Positions 7,444 through 12,082 of a stretch of DNA of 12,082 nucleotides are shown in pieces. Numbering within the stretch: the stretch's first letter is position 1; every line of letters begins with the position of its first letter. The position numbers and the translations under genes are program-made. The notes beneath the pieces are model-generated. The model ran no database searches. It saw nothing but the letters and a program-made list of their open reading frames with translations, and had not been told where the DNA came from. The DNA lies in assembly GCA_910585505.1 (NCBI GenBank), contig CAJUFF010000085.1, positions 1-12,082 on the forward strand, written 5' to 3'. The DNA comes from an uncultured Ruminiclostridium sp. (GTDB lineage: Bacteria; Bacillota; Clostridia; Oscillospirales; Ruminococcaceae).

Positions 7444-7520
7444 ATCCGTAAAAAAGTCAAAATCAAGACTAAAATGAACGCAAATGCGGTCTTGATTTTG
7501 ACTTTTTTATGGATTTTTGG
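7444..7520 (+). terminator. 26-bp stem hairpin after the response regulator
   Basis: 7444-7469 pairs with 7489-7514 along 26 bp, with one G-U pair. The 19-base loop itself contains CGC-AAAT-GCG. A run of T lies in the lower right arm and TTTTT follows ATGGAT, so it can terminate transcription from the regulator about 90 bases upstream. Bases 7352-7443 hold only a weak dyad (ATGACA 7408-7413 with TGTCAT 7435-7440). Confidence 0.7.
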
Positions 7521-7523
7521 CAA

Positions 7524-7644
7524 TTAATACTGTTAACCAATTAAAAATTGGAAAAATGGTTTTTAATTGGTTAACAGTGTTTTGGGTGTAATAACCATTT
7601 TGACTATGATTTTATCCTGTGTCAAAATGGTTATTAGTATAATT
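7524..7644. repeat. Double-hairpin unit, tandem copy 1
   Basis: The unit holds two perfect hairpins: 7529-7547 with 7560-7578 (19 bp, containing GTTAACCAATTAAAAA) and 7589-7604 with 7621-7636 (16 bp, AATAACCATTTTGAC core), ending in ATTAGTATAATT. It is repeated nearly base for base 176 bases on. No coding frame runs through it. Confidence 0.85.
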
Positions 7645-7670
7645 AAAGATTGGTATAAAAATGAAAGAAC

Positions 7671-7703
7671 AACGGCTATGAAATCACTTCCACAGCCGTT
7701 TAA
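7671..7703. terminator. Small GC-containing hairpin between tandem repeats
   Basis: AACGGCT (7671-7677) pairs with AGCCGTT (7694-7700) around a 16-base loop, extendable through TG/CA. The T-run is only TTT on the plus strand, and TTGTTCTTT follows on the minus strand. It could be a weak bidirectional terminator remaining from a lost gene, but no adjacent gene in the window needs it. Confidence 0.4.
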
Positions 7704-7821
7704 TACTGTTAACCAATTAAAAAATGGAAAAAACGGTTTTTAATTGGTTAACAGTGCTTCGGGTGTAATAACCATTTTGACTATGATTTTATCTTGTGTC
7801 AAAATGGTTATTAGTATAATT
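7700..7821. repeat. Double-hairpin unit, tandem copy 2
   Basis: Near-identical to 7524-7644, with hairpins 7705-7723/7737-7755 and 7766-7781/7798-7813. Differences are confined mostly to the first loop, the link between hairpins (TGTTTTGGG against TGCTTCGGG) and one base of the second loop; both stems are untouched. GGGTGTAA at 7761-7768 is complementary to TTACACCC at 7872-7879, so the second hairpin and the next one can be enclosed in a larger fold. Confidence 0.85.
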
Positions 7822-7870
7822 TCTGTTTTGACTGTAGACAAAATATAACAAAGTCTACAGTCAAAACAGA
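7822..7870. repeat. 18-bp perfect hairpin
   Basis: 7822-7839 pairs with 7853-7870 around a 13-base A-rich loop. The stem contains GTTTTGACTGTAGAC and is unrelated to its neighbours, although it directly abuts the tandem unit. No U-tract follows. Confidence 0.75.
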
Positions 7871-7884
7871 GTTACACCCTAAAC

Positions 7885-7936
7885 ACTAATATCGGTTTAA
7901 AAAGCCATTTTATCCACTTTTTAAACCGATATTAGT
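7885..7936. repeat. 20-bp perfect hairpin with ACTAAT/ATTAGT ends
   Basis: 7885-7904 and 7917-7936 are exact complements around a 12-base spacer. This is the clearest case of the outer motif: the stem begins ACACTAAT and ends ATTAGTAT, while the inner part (ATCGGTTTAAAAAG) is unlike other hairpins here. Confidence 0.8.
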
Positions 7937-7944
7937 ATAAGCAC

Positions 7945-7992
7945 TAATTCCCGATCGACAACAAAATTTGTATATACTTTGCTCGGGAATTA
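7945..7992. repeat. 10-bp hairpin following CACTAAT motif
   Basis: TAATTCCCGA (7945-7954) pairs with TCGGGAATTA (7983-7992) across a 28-base spacer that itself holds the dyad ACAAA/TTTGT. It is preceded by GCAC and is the weakest of the series. Confidence 0.5.
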
Positions 7993-8051
7993 TAGCAATC
8001 CAAAAAAAGTTTAGAGAAAATTACAACGGTGCAAAAAAACACACAAGCTTT

Positions 8052-8121
8052 GGGGGCGTTGCCCCCGTCCTTTGGACTCCCCTACTTCCCTTTCGGAGTC
8101 CGAAAGGGAAGCGGAAAGGAC
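8052..8121. other. GC-rich structured island of nested palindromes
   Basis: Within AT-rich DNA this short segment holds GGGGGC-GTT-GCCCCC (8052-8066). Directly after it, an outer stem GTCCTTT (8067-8073) with AAAGGAC (8115-8121) encloses a 27-base odd palindrome (8085-8111, 12-13 bp arms). GGACTCC (8074-8080) can pair instead with GGAGTCC (8095-8101), so two folds compete. No U-tract follows. A 67-codon frame across it (7968-8171) has no ribosome site and is not called as a gene. Its origin and function are unknown; a dispersed repeat or structured RNA fragment is possible. Confidence 0.5.
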
Positions 8122-8162
8122 AATTAGTCGCTTCGCTCCTGTTTGTTTATCTTTTTGATGGA

Positions 8163-8225
8163 TTGATATAATTCCTTTTTTAAACTATGGATTTTATCCA
8201 TAGTTTAAAAAAGGTTTGGTATCAA
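8163..8225. repeat. 19-bp perfect palindrome with outer TTGATA/TATCAA pair
   Basis: 8174-8192 and 8196-8214 are exact complements around TTT, and TTGATA (8163-8168) pairs with TATCAA (8220-8225) outside a 5x5 internal loop. Bases 8226-8294 beyond it are AT-rich with nothing I can name. Confidence 0.7.
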
Positions 8226-8294
8226 ATCCAAAAAGGTCATTCTTGTAATGGATAATCTCATATTTAAAGATTTAAAATTTACAAATTGCCGGTA

Positions 8295-8473
8295 TTAAGG
8301 CAACACCGCGCAAAGACCGCGCTGCGCGCTTTGCCGCGCATACGCTTGCATCTTTTCCGTCATTTTTGCCCAAAACTCTTGAAATACGCCGGTATTCCTG
8401 CGTCGTTTTGGACAATCTGACGAAAAAGCTGACTGCGCGTCTGCACGACAATCTTTGTGCGGTATTGCCTTAA
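8295..8473 (+). mobile_element. MITE-like element, copy 2
   Basis: A 179-bp copy of the element at 6439-6606, in the same orientation, with termini TTAAGGCAACACCGCGCAA and TTGTGCGGTATTGCCTTAA. It differs from copy 1 by scattered substitutions and about 11 extra bases near 8350-8360. The central dyad AATACGCCGGTATT is kept. Its right end lies 2 bases from a copy of the MerR operon promoter (8475-8511), whose predicted minus-strand transcript would begin inside this terminal repeat. Confidence 0.82.
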
Positions 8474-8474
8474 G

Positions 8475-8511
8475 TATATTATACACTATTCCTTAACGGA
8501 AGAGTCAATAG
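8475..8511 (-). promoter_or_regulatory. Orphan copy of the MerR-type promoter/operator
   Basis: On the minus strand TTGACT (8508-8503) and TATAAT (8483-8478) lie 19 bp apart, with the dyad ACTATTCC (8485-8492) and GGAAGAGT (8498-8505) in the spacer. It is identical to the operon promoter at 11605-11641 at 35 of 37 bases and has the same orientation. No gene follows on the minus strand; transcription would enter MITE-like copy 2. It could titrate the MerR regulator or mark an ancient duplication. Confidence 0.7.
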
Positions 8512-8565
8512 CAAAAATAAAAAAAATAAATAAATAATGTCCATTACATATCGGAAGCCATTGGA

Positions 8566-8745
8566 TTAAGGCAATACCGCACAATGATTGTGTGTGGACT
8601 GCGCCGCCAGATTTTTCGTCAGCTTGTATAAATCTGACACAGGAATACCGGCGTATTCCAAGGAGGGTTTGTGCAATATGACGTAAAATATGCAAGCAAA
8701 CCGCACGCAAAGCCGTGAGGCGGTCATTGCGCGGTGTTGCCTTAA
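8566..8745 (-). mobile_element. MITE-like element, copy 3 (inverted)
   Basis: A 180-bp copy in opposite orientation to copies 1 and 2. The reverse complement begins TTAAGGCAACACCGCGCAA, matching copy 2 exactly there, and keeps the central dyad as a perfect GGAATAC-GCCG-GTATTCC. The interior is more diverged. It lies 22 bases past the stop of the Cys-rich gene, and its long terminal repeats may serve as that operon's only terminator-like structure. Confidence 0.78.
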
Positions 8746-8767
8746 AAATAAATTTAAAATGAACACG

Positions 8768-9031
8768 TTAGTCTTCATACTGATACGGTACATAAGGCAG
8801 AATTGCATATGTAACATCATCGGCGGATATATTTCTATGCTCCAATTGTTTGTATCCGATAGTAGATTGCTCACAAGGATAATTTTTGCATTTAAAGCAA
8901 TTTTCAAATCCCTTTTGCCGTGAGCATTTTATCGGTTCGTACATTTCATCGTCGTTAATGTGGCAATAGCAACCCGAAGTGTCACAGCCCGTACACGGGC
9001 TCCAATCTAAATCACCGTATACAGAATTCAT
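8768..9031 (-). CDS. Cys-rich DUF3795-like C-terminal fragment
   Basis: From the first ATG in this frame there are 87 residues, but the coding signal extends upstream to about 9110, adding CGHRCDLC and a further helix. The Cys pattern C-x2-C, GCYCH, C-x10-C-x2-C-x4-C (KGFENCFKCKNYPC) suggests a zinc- or iron-sulphur-binding small domain of the DUF3795 kind, whose function is not known. It closes with a conserved-looking YAILPYVPYQYED tail. The ATG at 9031 is in the middle of the domain and lacks a ribosome site, so independent expression is unlikely. Confidence 0.5.
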   Translation of the reverse strand: MNSVYGDLDWSPCTGCDTSGCYCHINDDEMYEPIKCSRQKGFENCFKCKNYPCEQSTIGYKQLEHRNISADDVTYAILPYVPYQYED

Positions 9032-9042
9032 ATGCGAAATAA

Positions 9043-9492
9043 CTACTTCTCTGAATTCTTCGCTGACGCCTGTATAATGAACACATAGATCACATCTGTG
9101 TCCGCATTTCCCATATACTGCATTTTCCTTTGAAAGCGGTTTGGCTTTTTCTTAATTAGTATCAGTTTTTTGACATACTCAAAAATGTCCGGATTATCAA
9201 CATGGATAAAGAGCCATTTCCCATCATGATAGGTTTTGGTTTTGTCATAAAGCTTCTGCATCCATATCGGAAATTCATTTCTTACTTCTTCAAATTTCTC
9301 CCGTTCCGCTTTACCGAAAACTAATTGAAAATCATAATGGTCTTCATAGAGATCAATTGAAACAACAGTCCTCTTACCCTGACGAAACTTCACACAAGGT
9401 CGACCATAATCCATTAGTGCGACTTCTTCAAGCCGATACTTACCACGCATAAACTTTACGATTTCCAATTCTGCTTTTTCAAGTTCTTTCAT
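9043..9492 (-). CDS. DUF3788-like domain protein (N-terminal part of split gene)
   Basis: A 149-residue frame. Residues about 1-118 resemble the DUF3788 family, an uncharacterised cytoplasmic domain: an early helix, a K-x-R-x-GKRTVVSIDLY segment, a YDFQLVFGKAERE strand-helix, and near the end GKWLFIHVDN followed by LILIKKKP, the usual closing motif. The last 30 or so residues (after MQYMG) are out-of-frame read-through of the Cys-rich domain. ATG 9492 is preferred over an upstream ATG at 9555 because GGAAGG (9504-9499) stands 6 bases before it, and the longer form would overlap the preceding gene by 35 bases. It starts 28 bases after the 362-residue gene, in the same operon. Confidence 0.65.
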   Translation of the reverse strand: MKELEKAELEIVKFMRGKYRLEEVALMDYGRPCVKFRQGKRTVVSIDLYEDHYDFQLVFGKAEREKFEEVRNEFPIWMQKLYDKTKTYHDGKWLFIHVDNPDIFEYVKKLILIKKKPNRFQRKMQYMGNADTDVIYVFIIQASAKNSEK

Positions 9493-9520
9493 TATAAACC
9501 TTCCAACATTGTTTTTTAGA

Positions 9521-10609
9521 TTATTCCTTCCTATTGCCCGCCATATCCACAGCAATGATATAATATAAATAATCCCAGATACTCGGAGTTATCCGAAAAT
9601 TAGGATTACAACAGCCGCACCGCCATATGGTTTTGTCGTTAAGCTGATAGGAAATCCCGGAGGTACAAGTCCCCAAAATTCTGTTGGAGCAACCATTATC
9701 GCTTACCGAGAAATTATCTATAACACTTCCGGGGCAGCCCTTAATGTATTCAATAACCTTGTCCATATTTTTTATACGGAAATAGAGTATGAATTCGGTA
9801 TCCATAGAGGTAATCCAGAAGTCGGCATTTGTATTCCTGTTACGGTCGCTCTCTTTTTTATAATATCTGATCTGAGGTCCCTCGTTCCAATCCTGAAAAT
9901 TATAGCAGTAGTTTCGTTTTATCAGTTCGTCATGTATCAATCGTGCCGCGGTTCTGTCCTGCTCGGAACGAAAAAGATCGGAAACGGCTTCAACGCCGTC
10001 GTATTCCATTGTGCTCCAATCGTTTTCAAACAATCGGTAATTCAATCTGCAAAAGTTCTTAAAATGAGCTGTATTTTTTGACTTTACAGCCAGAATGTAC
10101 AGTGCCGATATAACATTCTTATTATCGGGAAATGAAATAATGATATCGGTGTTGCTTTTTATTTTGCCGTTTACAACCCCTTCTGCTAAAATTCCGTAAT
10201 TGCCGAGTATGTTCAGAAATGCTCCGATATTTGTGATTTTCAGAGCCTTGCACTGCTCTTTCAATTTATCCGCTTGTATGCACAATTCGCCGTTTTCTCT
10301 CAGTTCTCCCGAATAACCCAACACATAAAATATTTTCGCGTATTTATAGGATTCCTCACGGGAGGTTCGCGCTTCTTTGGAAAAATATCCGTATTCATTC
10401 ATATCGTATATCGGCAGCAGCATACCGACGGGATCATTCAGTATATCCTCATAGCAATGCGTGAAAATTTCATGAAGCTCGACAAATCCGCTTTTCAATT
10501 CCTCTTGCGTACACATCGCTTTATACGCTTCATGTATGGGGAATTCTTTCGGATAGGATATCAATTCTTTTTTTCTGAGCTGCGACCAGCGTTCTATCCA
10601 GTATTTCAT
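9521..10609 (-). CDS. Unrecognised 362-residue protein with Cys-rich C-terminus
   Basis: I cannot name this protein. The first 260 residues look helical and soluble, with no signal peptide or membrane segment: a helical start (WIERWSQLRKKELISYPKEF), a middle (about 130-190) with ILGNYGILAEG, then more helices. The last 80 residues carry a Cys set, C292, C307, C315 and WRCGCCNPNF (329-338, three Cys), followed by a DYLYYI helix; this could bind a metal. The layout, long helical part followed by a Cys-containing closing module, recalls uncharacterised proteins placed beside one-component regulators in Clostridia. Start 10609 is chosen for the AGAGGA ribosome site just upstream; an ATG at 10636 would overlap the MerR gene. 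The gene follows MerR by 16 bases, so the two are cotranscribed and probably functionally linked. Confidence 0.8.
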   Translation of the reverse strand: MKYWIERWSQLRKKELISYPKEFPIHEAYKAMCTQEELKSGFVELHEIFTHCYEDILNDPVGMLLPIYDMNEYGYFSKEARTSREESYKYAKIFYVLGYSGELRENGELCIQADKLKEQCKALKITNIGAFLNILGNYGILAEGVVNGKIKSNTDIIISFPDNKNVISALYILAVKSKNTAHFKNFCRLNYRLFENDWSTMEYDGVEAVSDLFRSEQDRTAARLIHDELIKRNYCYNFQDWNEGPQIRYYKKESDRNRNTNADFWITSMDTEFILYFRIKNMDKVIEYIKGCPGSVIDNFSVSDNGCSNRILGTCTSGISYQLNDKTIWRCGCCNPNFRITPSIWDYLYYIIAVDMAGNRKE

Positions 10610-10625
10610 TCTTCCTCTCTTCTTT

Positions 10626-11576
10626 CTAATTGTCATTCTTTAGCTTTACAGGCGCATAAAAGTTCTGCTGATAATAGCCGAGCCCCTTTCTGATCTCATC
10701 ATCTACATATATCATATGAACAGATATCGCGCGGCTGTCATCAATAATAAAATTCGTTTTCTCCAACCACTTCTGAATTTTCTCAAGCACTTTATTGCCG
10801 CTTTCATCATCACCGTCTATGCTTACCGCAGCCGCGTACAGTCCGCCCGAATGTTCGATAATTTCATACGGAGCAACGTCAGCCGCCGTAATTTCGTCCT
10901 TGATACGCCATATCCATTCAAGCTGTCCGTTGTTTTCGCACAGGAAATCGGGAGCGTCAAAAATAATGGGTTTGAAAAAATCATTGTGCGCTTCCTGCCA
11001 AATCTGAAATTTCCCAAAGACGTCTTCAAATGACATTGCACCCGATGTGACCGCTCTGAATTTCGGAATACGGACGATTATTATATCGGGCACCTTATCG
11101 TTCAGCTTTTCCGTGACCTCAAAAAAGCGGTCGACCTTAGTGGAATTGCCGTTGTAGTCCACGTTTGTAATTTGCGTTTCAATATCCTTGGCTTTATCAT
11201 ACAACAGCTTCACATCTGTTTCTCTTTCAAAATCCAATCTTTTTATTTGCTCGATAAATTCCAGCACAATTTTTTTCAACTCATGCAAAAGAGAGACCTC
11301 TTCGTCTATATCATCGGCTTTCTTTTCAAGCACTTCCAAGACAACTTCGGAGCCTGCAGTATTAAAAATGCGCTTAATATCCTTAATGCTGATATTAAGC
11401 CTGCGTAAAATCAAAATCTGCTCCAAACGTTTTATTGCGGCTTCATCATACAGCCTGTAAGCGTAGTCATCGTTCCGCGTGCTTTCTATCAGACCCATAT
11501 CCTCATAATAACGAAGAGTACGAGCGGATATATTGTATCTTACGGATATTTCCCTGATTTTGGCTAAATTACCCAT
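10626..11576 (-). CDS. MerR-family regulator with GyrI-like effector domain
   Basis: A 316-residue one-component regulator. Residues 5-72 form the MerR DNA-binding domain (IREISVRYNISARTLRYYED, then RLYDEAAIKRL, then LNISIKDIKRI). Residues about 78-118 form the dimerisation coiled coil. About 155-316 resemble a GyrI-like/effector-binding domain (IVRIPKFRAVTSG ... GGLYAAAV ... ISVHMIYV), as in BmrR/TipA-like multidrug-type sensors, so a small-molecule inducer is likely. ATG 11576 is preferred: AAAGGGA lies 8-9 bases upstream, whereas an in-frame ATG at 11594 has no ribosome site and would lie only a few bases from the predicted transcript start. It heads a three-gene operon and its promoter has the MerR-type 19-bp spacer with an internal dyad, so autoregulation is expected. 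Confidence 0.9.
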   Translation of the reverse strand: MGNLAKIREISVRYNISARTLRYYEDMGLIESTRNDDYAYRLYDEAAIKRLEQILILRRLNISIKDIKRIFNTAGSEVVLEVLEKKADDIDEEVSLLHELKKIVLEFIEQIKRLDFERETDVKLLYDKAKDIETQITNVDYNGNSTKVDRFFEVTEKLNDKVPDIIIVRIPKFRAVTSGAMSFEDVFGKFQIWQEAHNDFFKPIIFDAPDFLCENNGQLEWIWRIKDEITAADVAPYEIIEHSGGLYAAAVSIDGDDESGNKVLEKIQKWLEKTNFIIDDSRAISVHMIYVDDEIRKGLGYYQQNFYAPVKLKNDN

Positions 11577-11604
11577 ATTATTTATCCCTTTCATTGATGA
11601 TAAC

Positions 11605-11641
11605 TATATTATACACTATTCCCCAACGGAAGAGTCAATAG
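11605..11641 (-). promoter_or_regulatory. MerR-controlled promoter/operator of the three-gene operon
   Basis: On the minus strand TTGACT (11638-11633) and TATAAT (11613-11608) are separated by 19 bp, the over-long spacer that MerR activators correct by DNA distortion. The spacer holds the dyad ACTATTCC (11615-11622) and GGAAGAGT (11628-11635), 7 of 8 positions symmetrical. Transcription would begin near 11601, giving a leader of about 25 bases to ATG 11576. Confidence 0.85.
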
Positions 11642-11671
11642 AAAAAAGAAAAAAATTTTTAGAAATTACAT

Positions 11672-11707
11672 AACAGGACTGAGACCAATATATGGTTCAG
11701 TCCTGTT
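11672..11707. terminator. Hairpin between the small minus-strand gene and the MerR promoter
   Basis: AACAGGACTGA (11672-11682) pairs with TCAGTCCTGTT (11697-11707) over 11 bp, and ACC/GGT extends it past a bulged G. It lies 32 bases past the stop of the gene at 11740-11946 and upstream of the MerR promoter, so it most likely separates the two units. The T-run after it on the minus strand is broken (TATGTAATTTC). Confidence 0.6.
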
Positions 11708-11739
11708 AGTTTCATAGTTCCCGCCGCAACGCTTATATA

Positions 11740-11946
11740 TTACTGTGCTTGAATATTTACCAATGCCTTTTGTATATAAGATAATGCAAGCTCTTCCTGC
11801 TCGCTGCTTTTTTGCAGCATTTCAATGATACGGTTTCTTTTTTCTTCCAATTCTTCCTTTGGATATGTGCCTTGCAGGTGTGCTATGGTTGCTATTTCCG
11901 TTGCGGAGGTTACGATGTCATTGTATTGAGCTATTGCTAAGTTCAT
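11740..11946 (-). CDS. Small helical protein of unknown function, possibly 5'-truncated
   Basis: From ATG 11946 there are 68 residues, predicted helical and rich in Glu, Lys and Ala (TYPKEELEEKRNRIIEMLQK then a second helix); I do not recognise the family. AAGGAG stands only 3 bases before this ATG, which is too close to be ideal. The frame stays open upstream to a stop at 12034-12036 and reads protein-like sequence (NKLRTKQFFELCVKTIPG), so the true gene may be longer. An ATG at 12020 in another frame would join it as MKNKLRTKQFF if the A-run at 12014-12017 had one more A. It may thus be a frameshifted gene or carry an assembly error. Confidence 0.5.
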   Translation of the reverse strand: MNLAIAQYNDIVTSATEIATIAHLQGTYPKEELEEKRNRIIEMLQKSSEQEELALSYIQKALVNIQAQ

Positions 11947-12082
11947 TAGCTCCTTGTCGATACCGGGAATTGTTTTAACGCATAATTCAAAAAACTGCTT
12001 GGTTCGGAGCTTGTTTTCATAATGAATAAAGGCTCAACCCCCAAAGTAGTGGAAAAGGTTAGAAAGGACAAGAAACGGCGAG

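Larger units (their letters stand above)
8768..9492 (-). pseudogene. Frameshifted DUF3788-DUF3795-like gene
   Basis: Two adjacent frames appear to be one gene split by a single-base change. The first frame reads a DUF3788-like domain and on to MQYMGN near 9108; the second then reads KCGHRCDLCVHYTG and continues in the -1 frame to 8768. Adding one A to the A-run at 9107-9109 would give an uninterrupted protein of about 241 residues reading MQYMGKCGHRCDLC across the join. The second frame has no start codon between its upstream stop (9152-9154) and M at 9031, so it cannot be translated whole alone. This may be a real inactivating deletion, a sequencing error in a homopolymer, or recoding; the first two are likelier. 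It is the last gene of the MerR operon. Confidence 0.7.

Noticed and set aside
7444..7992. CRISPR array
   Set aside because: Only one unit is repeated, twice, and the other units differ in sequence; each is a palindrome with no regular repeat-spacer periodicity and there are no cas genes.
8074..8111. H-type pseudoknot from GGACTCC/GGAGTCC and CTTCCCTTTC/GAAAGGGAAG
   Set aside because: The order of arms is right, but no bases remain for the loop that must cross the first stem, so the pairings are alternatives and not simultaneous.
7968..8171. 67-codon open frame across the GC-rich island
   Set aside because: It has no ribosome site, its coding potential stems from palindromic GC-rich DNA, and it starts inside a hairpin spacer.
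8295..8710. Minus-strand frames reading KAIPHKDCRADA and similar in the MITE-like copies
   Set aside because: The same peptide arises in copies 1 and 2 because the terminal repeat is shared; frames cross element borders and have no ribosome sites.
9143..9157. Programmed -1 frameshift at AAGAAAAAGCC in the DUF3788-like gene
   Set aside because: In the zero frame the heptamer is G AAA AAG and not A AAA AAG, so P-site re-pairing is poor; no clear stimulatory stem follows, and a one-base deletion further on (9107-9109) gives a more natural protein join.
12022..12082. Start of a plus-strand gene (MNKGSTPKVVEKVRKDKKRR...) running off the end
   Set aside because: Only 20 codons, weak ribosome site (GGAG 12 bases away) and overlap with the protein-like minus-strand frame; cannot be judged without more sequence.

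Overview
The window looks like chromosomal DNA of a low-to-moderate-GC Gram-positive bacterium, probably class Clostridia (Ruminococcaceae/Oscillospiraceae-like). The reasons are AGGAGG-type ribosome binding sites, consensus sigma-A promoters, a pyruvate kinase with the extra C-terminal PEP-utiliser domain, and several one-component regulators with GyrI-like ligand-binding domains. No rRNA, tRNA, CRISPR array, integrase or transposase gene was found.

Left part (1-5000), ordinary genes: an Ap4A-type Nudix hydrolase (+) with an extended -10 promoter; a 300-base gap holding three AT-rich hairpins; a FolC-like folylpolyglutamate/dihydrofolate synthase (+) with several divergent signature residues; an XRE regulator with a GyrI-like sensor domain (+), which may control its own promoter through an inverted repeat; a strong terminator; and, convergent to these, pyruvate kinase (-). 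Pyruvate kinase and a lone family-2 glycosyltransferase (+) are divergently transcribed from two well-formed promoters.

Middle part (6315-8765), repeat-rich: an orphan OmpR-type response regulator stands between long hairpins, with no histidine kinase beside it. A gene-free stretch of about 1.4 kb follows. It holds a tandemly duplicated double-hairpin unit, further hairpins with different stems, a GC-rich structured island and two copies of a MITE-like element. A third copy lies at 6439-6606. The copies are 168-180 bp and carry terminal inverted repeats beginning TTAAGGCAA; the third copy within this stretch is inverted.

Right part (8768-11640), a minus-strand operon: MerR/GyrI-like regulator, then an unrecognised 362-residue protein with a Cys-rich C-terminus, then a DUF3788-like gene that runs after a one-base frameshift into a Cys-rich DUF3795-like domain. 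The operon promoter has the 19-bp spacer and the dyad expected for a MerR-controlled promoter. A 35/37-identical copy of that promoter/operator lies in the same orientation beyond the far end of the operon, wedged between two MITE-like copies, so the 3.1-kb cassette is bounded by direct repeats. A small gene of unknown function (-), possibly truncated or frameshifted, lies near the right end.

The least explained feature is the set of hairpins, most of which share outer sequence (roughly RYACTAAT...ATTAGTRY) while their inner stems differ yet stay self-complementary. They lie between genes, and in one case between a gene and its terminator.
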